From Actinoplanes ianthinogenes (GTDB lineage Bacteria; Actinomycetota; Actinomycetes; Mycobacteriales; Micromonosporaceae): a stretch of DNA of 64,000 nucleotides. Positions 39,854 to 48,272 of this stretch are shown one piece after another. Location: assembly GCF_018324205.1 (NCBI RefSeq), contig NZ_AP023356.1, positions 3,613,501-3,677,500 on the forward strand. The letters are read 5' to 3'. Each line of letters begins with the position of its first letter. Position 1 is the first letter of the stretch. The position numbers and the translations under genes were made by a program. The notes under the pieces were generated by a model. It had not been told where the DNA came from, searched no databases, and worked only from the letters and a program-made list of their open reading frames with translations.

Positions 39854-41110
39854 ATGGCCGTGATCGAGCTCGGCGAGCTGACCACGGAGCACCCCGTCCA
39901 GGACTCCCGCATCCGGCCGCGTCCCCTGCTCTGCGCCCTGCTCGCCGTGCTCACCCTGCTCGCCGTCACGGGCTCGGCCCGCCCGCGCCAGGACGCCGGC
40001 GGCCGGGTCCTCTGGTCCGCGCCGTCCGGGATGGACGATCTGATCAGCGTCGCCGGCGACACCGTCTTCCAGAGGCGCACCGGCTGGCAGTCCGACCTGG
40101 TCCTCTACGACCTGACCACCGGCGCCCGGCGGTGGGGCACCGGCGACGTGCCCTTCGACCGCTTCCTCGCCGCCGGACCGGTGGTGCTGCTGGTCACCGA
40201 CCCGGAAATCGGTGTACCCGGCCACGCCGCGGGCGCCGTCACGGCCCGGCGCACCACCGACGGCGGCGTCCTGTGGCACCGCCCCGGGACCGCGGTGACC
40301 TGGGACGGCGACGCCGTGCTGATCGCCGAGCACGACGCGCACGGCCGGACGGACCGGCTCAGCCGGGTCCGGCTCGCCGACGGCACCCCGGTCTGGCGCC
40401 GCCCGATCGCCCCGGCCGACGTGGTGCAGCTGGAGAACCGGATGGCGGGCACACCGAGCCGGATCCTCGCGGCGACCGACGGCCGGATCGATCTCTACCA
40501 CTGGGCGGACGGCACGCCGGACGGTTCCGGCCGGCTGCCGGTCCGGGCCACCGACATCCTGTACGCCGTCGACGGCGACCTGCACGCCAGCATCGGCGCG
40601 GCGCTGCGCCTGTACGACCTGGGCGGCTTCCGCGACCTCGGCACCTTCGGCGGCACCACCATCGCCCAGGTCATCGGCTGCACCCCGCTGATCTGCCGGA
40701 TCGACGCCGGCGGAGCGAGCGCGACCGACCCGCTCACCGGCCGGGAGGTGTGGCGCCTGCCGGGCGCGACCCAGATCGACCTGGTCACCGCCGACCGGGT
40801 GCTGCTGTCCGACCCGGACGGCCTGTCCCGCACCCTGGTGGACACGGCGACCGGCCGGGTGCTCGCGAGCCACGTGCCCGGCAACGCCACCACCGAGTAC
40901 ACCGCCCGGCCCGCCTCGGTGCTGCTGCTGCGCGCCACCGGCACCCCGGCCGGGCAGACCTCGGTGGTCCGGCTCGACCTGGCCACCGGGTCCTGGCGCC
41001 TGCTCGGCCTGGTGCCGCCGGTCGGCGACCCGAACCGGTGCACCACCGCCGGCGCGCTGCTCTTCTGTCAGGAGAACGCCCTCATGTACGCGATGACGGT
41101 GCCCGGATGA
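39854..41110 (+). CDS. membrane-anchored PQQ-like beta-propeller protein (paralogue 1)
   Basis: 418 residues. A short cytoplasmic N-terminus starting MAVIELGEL, a single membrane anchor (LLCALLAVLTLLAV, residues about 25 to 40), then a lumenal/extracellular WD40/PQQ-type propeller of repeated strands with the words VLWSAPSG, LYDLTTGARRW, VVRLDLATGSW. A conserved Cys pair CTPLIC in the middle and CTTAGALLFC near the end may form disulfides. The start lies immediately after the GGDEF stop. Two paralogues follow. Enzyme or binding role unknown; no PQQ cofactor residues can be confirmed. Confidence 0.82.
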   Translation: MAVIELGELTTEHPVQDSRIRPRPLLCALLAVLTLLAVTGSARPRQDAGGRVLWSAPSGMDDLISVAGDTVFQRRTGWQSDLVLYDLTTGARRWGTGDVPFDRFLAAGPVVLLVTDPEIGVPGHAAGAVTARRTTDGGVLWHRPGTAVTWDGDAVLIAEHDAHGRTDRLSRVRLADGTPVWRRPIAPADVVQLENRMAGTPSRILAATDGRIDLYHWADGTPDGSGRLPVRATDILYAVDGDLHASIGAALRLYDLGGFRDLGTFGGTTIAQVIGCTPLICRIDAGGASATDPLTGREVWRLPGATQIDLVTADRVLLSDPDGLSRTLVDTATGRVLASHVPGNATTEYTARPASVLLLRATGTPAGQTSVVRLDLATGSWRLLGLVPPVGDPNRCTTAGALLFCQENALMYAMTVPG

Positions 41111-42393
41111 CGATGATCGACCTCGGCGACCTCAGCGATCTCAGCGCCCCTCGCGACGAGCCGCCACCACCGGCGTTCCGGCATCGCCGCCCGGCCGTCG
41201 CCGCGCTGGTCGCCCTGCTCTGCGCGCTCGTCCTGGGCGCGTCGGCCACCCCGGGGCCCGCGCTGGTGCACGACGTGTGGCGCCTCCCGGCCGACCAGCA
41301 GGACAACCTGGCCACCACCGGGGACACGCTCTACTACTCCCGCGCCACCGACGGCCGGACCGTGGTGTACGCGTACGACCTGGCCACCGGAGCGCTCCGG
41401 TGGACCCGGGACCTGCCCTGGATCTCCGGCACCAACCTGGCGAGCTTCCAGGCGGCCGACGGCATGCTGCTGATCGGCGACATGCCCCGGGTGGCGCTCG
41501 GCGACCCGCCCACCGGCGCGATGTACCCGGGCGGCGCGACGGTGCTGGACGCCGCCACCGGCGAGGTCCGCTGGCGGACGACGAGCGAGGTGCAGCAGAC
41601 CACCCCGGAGAACGTACTGCTCGCCGACCGGGACACCCGGGGCGAGCTGACCACCCTGCGGCTGGTCTCGGCGTACACCGGACAGACGCACTGGACGCGG
41701 CCGGTGACCCGGGTGTTCCGGGTGGACGTCGACGCGACCCGGGTCATCACCACCTCCGAGGCCGGCGAGGTCGGCGTCTACCGGTACTCCGACGGCGTGC
41801 CGATCGCCCGGGGCCGGGTGGCCTGGAGCACCGGCGACGAGCTCGGCACCCAGGCGCTGGTCCACGACGGGCGGTTCATCGTGACGCGGACCGATCCGCT
41901 CGGGGCGACGGTCACCGCGTACTCGCTGAGCGACCTGAGCCCGGCCTGGAGCCAGCGGACGCTGCGCTCGTCGCTGATCACCGACTGCGGACCGGTCCTC
42001 TGCCTGTCCCGGGGCGCCGACGTGGCCGGGCTCGAACCGGCCACCGGCGCCATCCGCTGGGTGCTGTCCGGGCAGGGTGTCGTCAACCGGGTCGGCGCCG
42101 ACCGGCTGCTCTCCGCCGGCACCGAGGCGGACGATCCGGTCCAGATGCTGGTCGACGCGGGCACCGGCCGGGTGCTCGCCTCCCTCGGCACCGGCTGGCC
42201 GGCCGACGACCTGCTGATCCGCAGGACCACCACCGCACCGTTCCGGACCGTGCTCAGCCGGATGGACCTGACCGCCGGCCGGGCCGTCACGCTCGGCACG
42301 ATCGAGTCGACCGAGGGCTTCTACTGCTCCGTCGCCGGCCGCCACCTGGTCTGCCTGCGGGCCGGCCAGATCGTGGTCACCGCGGTCGGGTGA
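41107..42393 (+). CDS. membrane-anchored PQQ-like beta-propeller protein (paralogue 2)
   Basis: 428 residues, same design as its neighbours: cytoplasmic start MTMIDLGDL, membrane segment near residues 32 to 48 (AVAALVALLCALVLGA), then repeats with YAYDLATGALRW, LDAATGEVRW, LEPATGAIRWVL. The Cys pair CGPVLC and the late YCSVAGRHLVC are in the same places as in paralogues 1 and 3. The start overlaps the previous stop (ATGA). Confidence 0.82.
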   Translation: MTMIDLGDLSDLSAPRDEPPPPAFRHRRPAVAALVALLCALVLGASATPGPALVHDVWRLPADQQDNLATTGDTLYYSRATDGRTVVYAYDLATGALRWTRDLPWISGTNLASFQAADGMLLIGDMPRVALGDPPTGAMYPGGATVLDAATGEVRWRTTSEVQQTTPENVLLADRDTRGELTTLRLVSAYTGQTHWTRPVTRVFRVDVDATRVITTSEAGEVGVYRYSDGVPIARGRVAWSTGDELGTQALVHDGRFIVTRTDPLGATVTAYSLSDLSPAWSQRTLRSSLITDCGPVLCLSRGADVAGLEPATGAIRWVLSGQGVVNRVGADRLLSAGTEADDPVQMLVDAGTGRVLASLGTGWPADDLLIRRTTTAPFRTVLSRMDLTAGRAVTLGTIESTEGFYCSVAGRHLVCLRAGQIVVTAVG

Positions 42394-42419
42394 CCGGGAC
42401 ACCTAGGATCGGCCACACC

Positions 42420-43724
42420 ATGACGATGATCGACCTGGGCGACGTCAGCGGGCCCGGCGCCCCCGAGGCGCCGGTCGCGCCGCTCCGGTTCCGGTGGCGC
42501 GCCGTGTCCCGGGCCGCGGTCGCCGTCCTCGCGGTGCTCTGCGCGGTCGGCCTGACCGGCTCCGCGCGACCCGGTCCGCCCCGGGTCCACGAGCTGTGGT
42601 CGATGCCGCTGCGCGACGGCGGGTATCCGAACTACGTCGACGACCAGGCGGTGCTCTTCCAGGTCGATCCGGGCGGGGCGTCGCTGACCGCGTACGACCT
42701 GGGCACCGGCCGGGTCCGCTGGACGACCCCGACCGGGCCGGAGGCGACCTGGGTGATCCCCGGTGAGGCGGCCCACCGGCTCTACGTCGCCGGGCACAGC
42801 CGTTCCCTGGAGAAGGGCGACTACAGCGTTCCCTATGCCACCGACACCCTGGCGCTGGACAGCCGTACCGGGGCGGTCCGCTGGCGGCACGCCGGGCAGA
42901 TGATGACCGGCGACGCGACGACCGCCCTGCTCGCCGACCGGGACGACCAGGCCCGGATCACCGCGCTGCACCTGGTCCGGGCCGCCGACGGCGCCCCGGT
43001 CTGGGACCGCGTCGTCGACCCGGCGCAGGCCCTGATCATCCCGGAGGACCTGGACGCTCCGGACCGGGTCGTGACCGTCTCGGCGGCCGGGGCGCTCACC
43101 ACGTTCCGCTACACCGACGGCACGCCGCTGGCCGGCCGCCGGATCGCCCCGCTCACCGACCCGGAGTGGTCTGCCGTGCTGCTCGACGGGCGGCTCGTGC
43201 TGATGCGGTTCGGCGCCGCGCCCGCGGTGACGGCGTACCGGACGGACACCCTGGACGTGCTGTGGAACCTTCCCGGCCTGAGCCCGGACCTCAACCCCTC
43301 GCCCTGCGGCCCGGTGCTCTGCGTGGGCACCGGCATGGTCATGCACGCGCTGGACCCGGAGACCGGCAAATCCGTCTGGGAGATCCCGCAGCTGGGCGCC
43401 TCACCGATCAACGATCACCTGCTACTGACCAGCGCGCCCGGGGCGAACAGCTCGATGCTGGTGGAGGCCACGACCGGGCGGCCACGCACCGGCAAGATCG
43501 ACGGGACCGTGCTGGGCCTCCCCCGGGACGACGGCACGCTGCTGGTGCTGCGGCCGTACGGATACCCGGTGATGCGGACGGCGATCGTCGAGCTGGACCC
43601 GGAGACCGGCCGGACCAGGGCGCTCGGCTCGACCCCGTACATCGGCGGCAACTGCCAGCCGGTCGGACGCTACCTGGTCTGCGTGGACAGCGTCGACCAG
43701 CTCCGCGTCACTGCCGTCGGCTGA
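42420..43724 (+). CDS. membrane-anchored PQQ-like beta-propeller protein (paralogue 3)
   Basis: 434 residues with the same plan: MTMIDLGDV start, membrane segment at about residues 33 to 48 ([16 protein letters not shown]), then propeller repeats containing [36 protein letters not shown]. The Cys pair CGPVLC and the final [11 protein letters not shown] match the other two. The last 17 bases overlap the convergent prfA. A 26-base gap from paralogue 2 suggests an internal ribosome binding site. Confidence 0.82.
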   Translation: MTMIDLGDVSGPGAPEAPVAPLRFRWRAVSRAAVAVLAVLCAVGLTGSARPGPPRVHELWSMPLRDGGYPNYVDDQAVLFQVDPGGASLTAYDLGTGRVRWTTPTGPEATWVIPGEAAHRLYVAGHSRSLEKGDYSVPYATDTLALDSRTGAVRWRHAGQMMTGDATTALLADRDDQARITALHLVRAADGAPVWDRVVDPAQALIIPEDLDAPDRVVTVSAAGALTTFRYTDGTPLAGRRIAPLTDPEWSAVLLDGRLVLMRFGAAPAVTAYRTDTLDVLWNLPGLSPDLNPSPCGPVLCVGTGMVMHALDPETGKSVWEIPQLGASPINDHLLLTSAPGANSSMLVEATTGRPRTGKIDGTVLGLPRDDGTLLVLRPYGYPVMRTAIVELDPETGRTRALGSTPYIGGNCQPVGRYLVCVDSVDQLRVTAVG

Positions 43725-44799
43725 GCTCGGTGTCGCCGGCCAGCCGGGCCTCCCGGTCCGCCGCGGCCAGCGCGTCCAGCACCCCGTCCAGCTCGCCGCC
43801 GAGCACCAGATCCAGGTTGTAGGCCGTGTAGCCGATCCGGTGGTCGGTGATCCGGTTCTGCGGGAAGTTGTACGTCCGCACCCGCTCCGACCGGTCCACG
43901 GTCCGCACCTGCGCCTTGCGCGCGTCACCGGCCGCCGCGTCCGCCGCCTCCTGCGCCTGCGCCAGCAGCCGGGACCGCAGGATGCGCATCGCCGACTCCT
44001 TGTTCTGCAGCTGGCTCTTCTCGTTCTGGCAGCTCACCACGGTGCCGGTGGGGAGGTGCGTGATCCGCACCGCGGAGTCGGTGGTGTTGACCGACTGCCC
44101 ACCCGGCCCGGACGACCGGTAGACGTCGATCCGCAGGTCGCCGGGCTGGATGTCGATGTCGACGTCCTCCGCCTCGGGCAGCACCAGCACGCCGGCCGCC
44201 GACGTGTGGATCCGGCCCTGCGACTCGGTGACCGGGACGCGCTGCACCCGGTGCACGCCGCCCTCCCACTTCATCCGGGACCAGACGCCGTGGCCGCCCT
44301 CGGGCGCGCCCTTGGTCTTCACCGCGACCGAGATGTCCTTGACCCCGCCCAGGTCCGACTCCTGCGAGTCGATCACCTCGACCACCCAGCCGCGGCGCTC
44401 CGCGTACCGGGTGTACATCCGCAGCAGGTCACCGGCGAAGAGCGCGGACTCCTGGCCGCCCTCCCCCGCCTTGATCTCGATGATCACGTCCTTGGCGTCG
44501 CTCGGGTCGCGCGGCATCAGCATCTCGCCGAGCTTCTCCTCCAGCGCCGGGAGGGTGGCGGCGACCGCCTCGGCCTCCGCCGCGAACGCCGGGTCCTCGG
44601 CAGCGAGCTCCTTGGCGGCGGCCAGGTCCTCGCGCGCGGCCTCCAGCTCGGCGTGCGCCGAATAGATCGGCGCGAGCTCGGCGAACCGCCGGCCGACCCG
44701 GCGGACCAGCGCCTGGTCGGCGTGGATCGACGGGTCCTCCATCCGCTTCTCGAGGTCCGCGTACTCGGCGAGAAGCATGGTCAAACGGTCGTTGCTCAT
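43708..44799 (-). CDS. prfA: peptide chain release factor 1
   Basis: Recognises UAA and UAG and triggers peptide release. 363 residues; the domain order is helical domain 1, then domain 2/4 with the codon-recognition region and domain 3 carrying the peptidyl-hydrolysis motif [10 protein letters not shown] (the GGQ). ATG 44799 (MSNDRLTML) has GGAGAGATCG upstream; a longer in-frame extension has no family support. It is separated from rpmE by a hairpin and overlaps the propeller paralogue 3 at its 3' end. Confidence 0.98.
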   Translation of the reverse strand: MSNDRLTMLLAEYADLEKRMEDPSIHADQALVRRVGRRFAELAPIYSAHAELEAAREDLAAAKELAAEDPAFAAEAEAVAATLPALEEKLGEMLMPRDPSDAKDVIIEIKAGEGGQESALFAGDLLRMYTRYAERRGWVVEVIDSQESDLGGVKDISVAVKTKGAPEGGHGVWSRMKWEGGVHRVQRVPVTESQGRIHTSAAGVLVLPEAEDVDIDIQPGDLRIDVYRSSGPGGQSVNTTDSAVRITHLPTGTVVSCQNEKSQLQNKESAMRILRSRLLAQAQEAADAAAGDARKAQVRTVDRSERVRTYNFPQNRITDHRIGYTAYNLDLVLGGELDGVLDALAAADREARLAGDTELSRRQ

Positions 44800-44837
44800 C
44801 GATCTCTCCAAGGTCTGCGGACAAGCGGCCACATGCG

Positions 44838-44875
44838 AACGGCGCCCGCCCCGGTTTCCCGGGACGGGCGCCGTT
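44838..44875 (-). terminator. hairpin between rpmE and prfA
   Basis: Perfect 11-bp stem AACGGCGCCCG/CGGGCGCCGTT around a 16-base loop, 7 bases after the rpmE stop. No U-tract, so it may attenuate rather than fully separate rpmE from prfA. Confidence 0.55.
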
Positions 44876-44882
44876 GAAGCAG

Positions 44883-45107
44883 TTACTTCTTCTTCGCGGC
44901 GTTGACCTTGGCGTACTTCGCCTGGAACTTCGCGACCCGGCCCGCGGTGTCGAGAACGCGCTGCTTGCCGGTGTAGAACGGGTGGCAGGCGCTGCAAGTC
45001 TCGACGCGGATCTCGCCGCCCTTGGCGGTGCTACGGGTGGTGAAGCTGCTGCCGCAGGAGCAGATGACCTCGGTGGTCGTGTACTCCGGGTGGATACCGC
45101 TCTTCAT
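44883..45107 (-). CDS. rpmE: 50S ribosomal protein L31, zinc-binding form
   Basis: 74 residues. Four Cys in the pattern C-x-C ... C-x-x-C (ICSCG, ETCSAC) bind zinc, which is the C+ type normally used when zinc is plentiful; the zinc-free paralogue is absent from this window. Basic tail NAAKKK. ATG 45107 (MKSGIHPEY). It lies between rho and prfA in the backbone, as in other actinobacteria. Confidence 0.97.
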   Translation of the reverse strand: MKSGIHPEYTTTEVICSCGSSFTTRSTAKGGEIRVETCSACHPFYTGKQRVLDTAGRVAKFQAKYAKVNAAKKK

Positions 45108-45213
45108 GTCTTCTCGGTCCCTCTCGCAATGTCGGGCCGCCGGGTCGTCCTGTGATGTATGAGGACGGGAACCGGAACCCTTACTGGCCGATGTACCAGT
45201 CTGCCATGCCTCC

Positions 45214-45284
45214 CGTACCGGCCGGAAATCAGGAGGTGCAACTGGTTTCGCCGTCGATAACGTGAGCGCCCCTCCCGGAATTCC
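45214..45284 (+). repeat. direct repeat copy 1, upstream of the LAGLIDADG gene
   Basis: Aligns without gaps to 46219-46289, exactly 1,005 bases away: 54 of 71 positions match by hand count. Most conserved is TAACGTGAGCGC, where TAACGT could be a -10 box. The other copy is directly upstream of the RNA-repair operon, so both may be related promoters or duplicated insertion flanks. Confidence 0.75.
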
Positions 45285-45311
45285 CGAGCCACCTCCCACC
45301 GGCGTTCGACC

Positions 45312-45325
45312 GTGATGCGCATCAC
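45312..45325. promoter_or_regulatory. 14-bp perfect palindrome upstream of the LAGLIDADG gene
   Basis: GTGATGCGCATCAC is a perfect palindrome, 36 bases before the start codon. It could bind a dimeric regulator. Just downstream TAGTCTCACG occurs twice in direct orientation (around 45334 and 45350). Confidence 0.4.
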
Positions 45326-45360
45326 TGCTCTCATAGTCTCACGGCAACTAGTCTCACGAC

Positions 45361-46200
45361 ATGTCTTCGCTCATGCGATCGCGACAGAACGGCCGATTCC
45401 TTCCCGATCCGCGCACCGCCCGCCTGAAGCACGACATCTTCGCCGAGGATCTGCCCAGCTCTGCCTGGCTCGCCGGACTCCTCGCCGCGGACGGACATAT
45501 CAGCACAAACCTGAAGGGCCTCACCATCGCCCAATCGGGGCCCGGCGGACGAGCGTTGATCGAAGAGATCCGCCGACTGACAAATCACAGGTTGGCCATA
45601 TCCGTGCAGCAACCCGCACGGGGACGACCCTCCTACTCGATCCACTTCAGTTCCGCGCAGATGGTCAGCGACCTCCAGCAACGCTTCCGGATAACCACAC
45701 GCAAGTCACTGACGTACGAGTGGCCCGACCCGCCCGGCCACCTCACCACCGCTTTCCTGCGGGGCTATGTCGACGGTGACGGATGCGTGGGCATCTACCC
45801 CACGCCTCAGGGCAACCCGATGCTGCATCTGTCCTTCGCCGGTACACCCCACTTCATCCAGGGCGCGATGCGAACCGTTCCAGCGCACGGCCTCTACCGC
45901 GTGATCAAACGCTGCAAATCATTGGCGGAGGCTCGCTACAACGGGCGGCACGCGTGGCGGGCGGCCAACTGGATCTTCTCCGACGCGGCCCTGTTCCGGT
46001 CAGAGAAGGCACGAAACGTCGACCGTTACCGCGCGGTTCTGGAAACGGATCCGCCCGCCTGGCACGAATGGGCACGACAGCGGGCGGTCGCGATGTCACA
46101 CCTCGGCGCAGGCGAGACTGTCGCCGCCGCCGCCGAGGCGGCCGGCGTGTGCGAGCAAACCGTCTACACCTGGCTCGCCCGTCGGCGAAACGGCCGTTGA
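45361..46200 (+). CDS. LAGLIDADG homing endonuclease with C-terminal HTH
   Basis: 279-residue monomeric LAGLIDADG protein. Motif 1 is LAGLLAADG (residues 37 to 45, acidic residue Asp44) and motif 2 LRGYVDGDG (133 to 141, Asp140), about 96 residues apart as in two-motif enzymes. Both catalytic Asp are intact, so DNA-cutting activity is plausible. Residues 250 to 275 (GETVAAAAEAAGVCEQTVYTWLARR) form a helix-turn-helix like those of transposase/resolvase families, an added DNA-binding part. There is no host intein or intron around it; it is free-standing in the rpmE/RNA-ligase spacer. No ribosome binding site is seen before ATG 45361, so the transcript may be leaderless or the start may be ATG 45373. 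Confidence 0.85.
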   Translation: MSSLMRSRQNGRFLPDPRTARLKHDIFAEDLPSSAWLAGLLAADGHISTNLKGLTIAQSGPGGRALIEEIRRLTNHRLAISVQQPARGRPSYSIHFSSAQMVSDLQQRFRITTRKSLTYEWPDPPGHLTTAFLRGYVDGDGCVGIYPTPQGNPMLHLSFAGTPHFIQGAMRTVPAHGLYRVIKRCKSLAEARYNGRHAWRAANWIFSDAALFRSEKARNVDRYRAVLETDPPAWHEWARQRAVAMSHLGAGETVAAAAEAAGVCEQTVYTWLARRRNGR

Positions 46201-46218
46201 TCACGCGCAGCGGCCCGT

Positions 46219-46289
46219 CGTACCAGGCACAAATCGCGAGGTACAACCGATTTCAGCCTCGCTAACGTGAGCGCTCCTCCGGGAATCTC
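46219..46289 (+). repeat. direct repeat copy 2, promoter region of the RNA-repair operon
   Basis: Second copy of the 71-bp element, ending 18 bases before the first RNA ligase start. TAACGT in GCTAACGTGAGCGC is a -10 candidate and GTACAA about 17 bases upstream could serve as -35. The 76% identity to copy 1 without any gap makes chance unlikely. Confidence 0.75.
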
Positions 46290-46307
46290 ACCCTGAAAGG
46301 GCGCTCC

Positions 46308-47378
46308 ATGACGCTGCTCCACGACATCCTCGATCCGGCGGAACTCGCCGAGGCGGTCGCCACCGGGCTGGTCCGGCCGCAGCGTCATCCCCGCCTGCCG
46401 CTGACGATCTACAACTACACGGAAGCCTGCCAGTACTCCGCCGCGTGGACTCCGGTCACGCTCACCTGCCGGGGCCTTGTCGTGGACGCCTCGGGACGGG
46501 TTTTGGCGCGCGCGTACGAAAAGTTCTTCAACCATTCCGAGTCGCACGCGCCCGCCCTGGACCCGGAAGCGGCGGTCGCCGTCACCGACAAGGCGGACGG
46601 CAGCCTCGGCATCATCTATCACGACGGCTCCGGCTTCGCCGTCGCGACCAGGGGATCTTTCGCGTCCGACCAGGCGATTCACGCGACCGACATCTTGCGT
46701 ACGCGATACGCGTCGTTCACGCCGCCGGAGGGCCTGACCGTGCTGGTAGAGATCATCTACCCGGGCAACAAGATCGTCGTGGACTATCAGGGGCTCGACG
46801 ATCTGGTGCTGCTCGGCGCGGTGGAGATCGCCACCGGCCGGTCGCACGGCCCGGACGCGGTGCCGGACTGGCCGGGCCCGGTGGTCGAGACGTTCGGCTA
46901 CGCCACGCTGGCCGAAGCGCTCGCCGCGCCGCCGCGCGACGGCCGGGAGGGCCTGGTCGTGCACTTCACCGACGCCGACCAGCGAGTGAAGATCAAGTAC
47001 GCGGACTACGTGCGGCTGCACCGCCTGGTGACCGGACTCACCCCGCGGTCGGTGTGGGAGATCCTGGTCACCGGCGGCGACCTGGACGCCCTCCTGGAGC
47101 CGCTGCCGGACGAGTTCCACACCTGGGCCCGGGGCGTCGCCGCCGGGTTGACCGCCGAGGTCGAGGCGCGCGCCGCCGCGGTCGAGGCGGCCTACGCGGA
47201 GATCGTCGCCGGCCTGCCGGACGGATGGGGCCGCAAGGAGTTCGCGCTCGCCGCGGTGCGCAGCCCGCACCGGGGTGAGTTGTTCCAGCGCCTGGACGGG
47301 CACGACTACCGTCCTGGCCTGTGGCAGCGGGTCCGGCCGTCGGCCGACCGGACGCCCGCCCGAGGAGCCGAGGAATGA
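46308..47378 (+). CDS. RNA ligase, T4 Rnl1 (RnlA) family
   Basis: ATP-dependent RNA ligase that seals 3'-OH/5'-phosphate ends. 356 residues. Nucleotidyltransferase motifs in order: CRGLVVDASGRVLARAYEKFFN before motif I, adenylated Lys95 in TDKADGSLG, the RGSFASDQAIHA segment, VLVEIIYPGNKIV (motif IIIa), REGLVVHF (motif IV) and VKIKYADYVRLH (motif V). The order and the specific words follow T4 Rnl1, not Rnl2. ATG 46308 has AAAGGG upstream. The next gene starts inside its stop codon, so ligase and kinase are coupled. In T4 this pair repairs tRNA broken by anticodon nuclease. Confidence 0.92.
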   Translation: MTLLHDILDPAELAEAVATGLVRPQRHPRLPLTIYNYTEACQYSAAWTPVTLTCRGLVVDASGRVLARAYEKFFNHSESHAPALDPEAAVAVTDKADGSLGIIYHDGSGFAVATRGSFASDQAIHATDILRTRYASFTPPEGLTVLVEIIYPGNKIVVDYQGLDDLVLLGAVEIATGRSHGPDAVPDWPGPVVETFGYATLAEALAAPPRDGREGLVVHFTDADQRVKIKYADYVRLHRLVTGLTPRSVWEILVTGGDLDALLEPLPDEFHTWARGVAAGLTAEVEARAAAVEAAYAEIVAGLPDGWGRKEFALAAVRSPHRGELFQRLDGHDYRPGLWQRVRPSADRTPARGAEE

Positions 47379-48271
47379 CACGACTGCTGATCACGCGCGG
47401 CCTGCCCGCGTCCGGGAAGACCACGTTCGCCCGCAAGCTCCAGCCGGGCGTGGTCCGGGTCAACCGGGACGACCTGCGCCGCATGCTGCACGGGCAGCGC
47501 CTGTTCACCCAGTGGGCGGAGGCGCAGGTGACGCACGCCCAGCGGGCCGCGGTCGAGGCGCTGCTGCGTGCCCGGGCGAGCGTCATCGTCGACGACACCA
47601 ACCTGCGGGCCAAGGTGGTGCGCGAGTGGGCCGAGACGGCCGCCCGGTTCGGCGCGTCGTTCGAGGTGCACGACTTCACCGACGTCCCGCTGGAGGAGTG
47701 CCTCCGGCGGGACGCCGACCGGCCGGAGGACGACCGGGTGGGCGAGGGCTCCATCCGCCGGATGCACGAGCGCTACCTGGCCGGCCGTAATCTGCCGCTG
47801 CCGGTGCCGTTCGTCGACCCGGGCGGTCCGGGGCTGGTCTACGAGCCCGACCCCGAGCTGCCGCCGGTCGTGCTGGTGGACATCGACGGGACGGTCGCGC
47901 TGATGACCGGCCGCAGTCCGTACGACTGGAGCCGGGTCGGCGAGGACGCCCCGAACCCGGCGGTGATCGAGGCGGTCCGGGCGATGCACGCGGCCGGGCA
48001 CGCCGTGGTCTTCTGCTCCGGCCGGGACGAGGGGTGCCGCGCGGAGACCGAGGCGTGGCTGGAGTTGTTCGTCGGCGTGCCGTACGAAGCTCTGTTCATG
48101 CGCCCGGAGGGTGACAGCCGCAAGGACGCGGTGGTCAAGCGGGAGATCTTCGACCGGGAGATCCGGGACCGCTGGCGGGTGGTCGGGGTGTTCGACGACC
48201 GGCAGCGGGTGGTACGCATGTGGCGTGCGCTGGGCCTGACCGTCTTCCAGGTCGCGGAGGGGGACTTCTGA
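47375..48271 (+). CDS. polynucleotide 5'-kinase/3'-phosphatase, T4 Pnkp type
   Basis: Heals RNA ends for ligation. 298 residues in the T4 Pnkp order: N-terminal kinase with P-loop GLPASGKTT (9 to 17) and catalytic Asp in VNRDDLRRML (T4 has NRDDYRQ), DDTNL, then the C-terminal HAD phosphatase with DIDGTVALM, GRSPYDW, CSGRDEGC and the ending DDRQRVVRMWRALG through QVAEGDF, which is close to the T4 protein at many positions. ATG 47375 overlaps the ligase stop (ATGA). A second RNA ligase follows by one base. Likely acts with Rnl1 on broken RNA, probably tRNA (inference). Confidence 0.93.
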   Translation: MTRLLITRGLPASGKTTFARKLQPGVVRVNRDDLRRMLHGQRLFTQWAEAQVTHAQRAAVEALLRARASVIVDDTNLRAKVVREWAETAARFGASFEVHDFTDVPLEECLRRDADRPEDDRVGEGSIRRMHERYLAGRNLPLPVPFVDPGGPGLVYEPDPELPPVVLVDIDGTVALMTGRSPYDWSRVGEDAPNPAVIEAVRAMHAAGHAVVFCSGRDEGCRAETEAWLELFVGVPYEALFMRPEGDSRKDAVVKREIFDREIRDRWRVVGVFDDRQRVVRMWRALGLTVFQVAEGDF

Positions 48272-48272
48272 G

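Noticed and set aside
45361..46200. LAGLIDADG protein as part of an intein or group I intron
   Set aside because: It has its own start and stop, no splicing blocks, and neighbours are intact genes.
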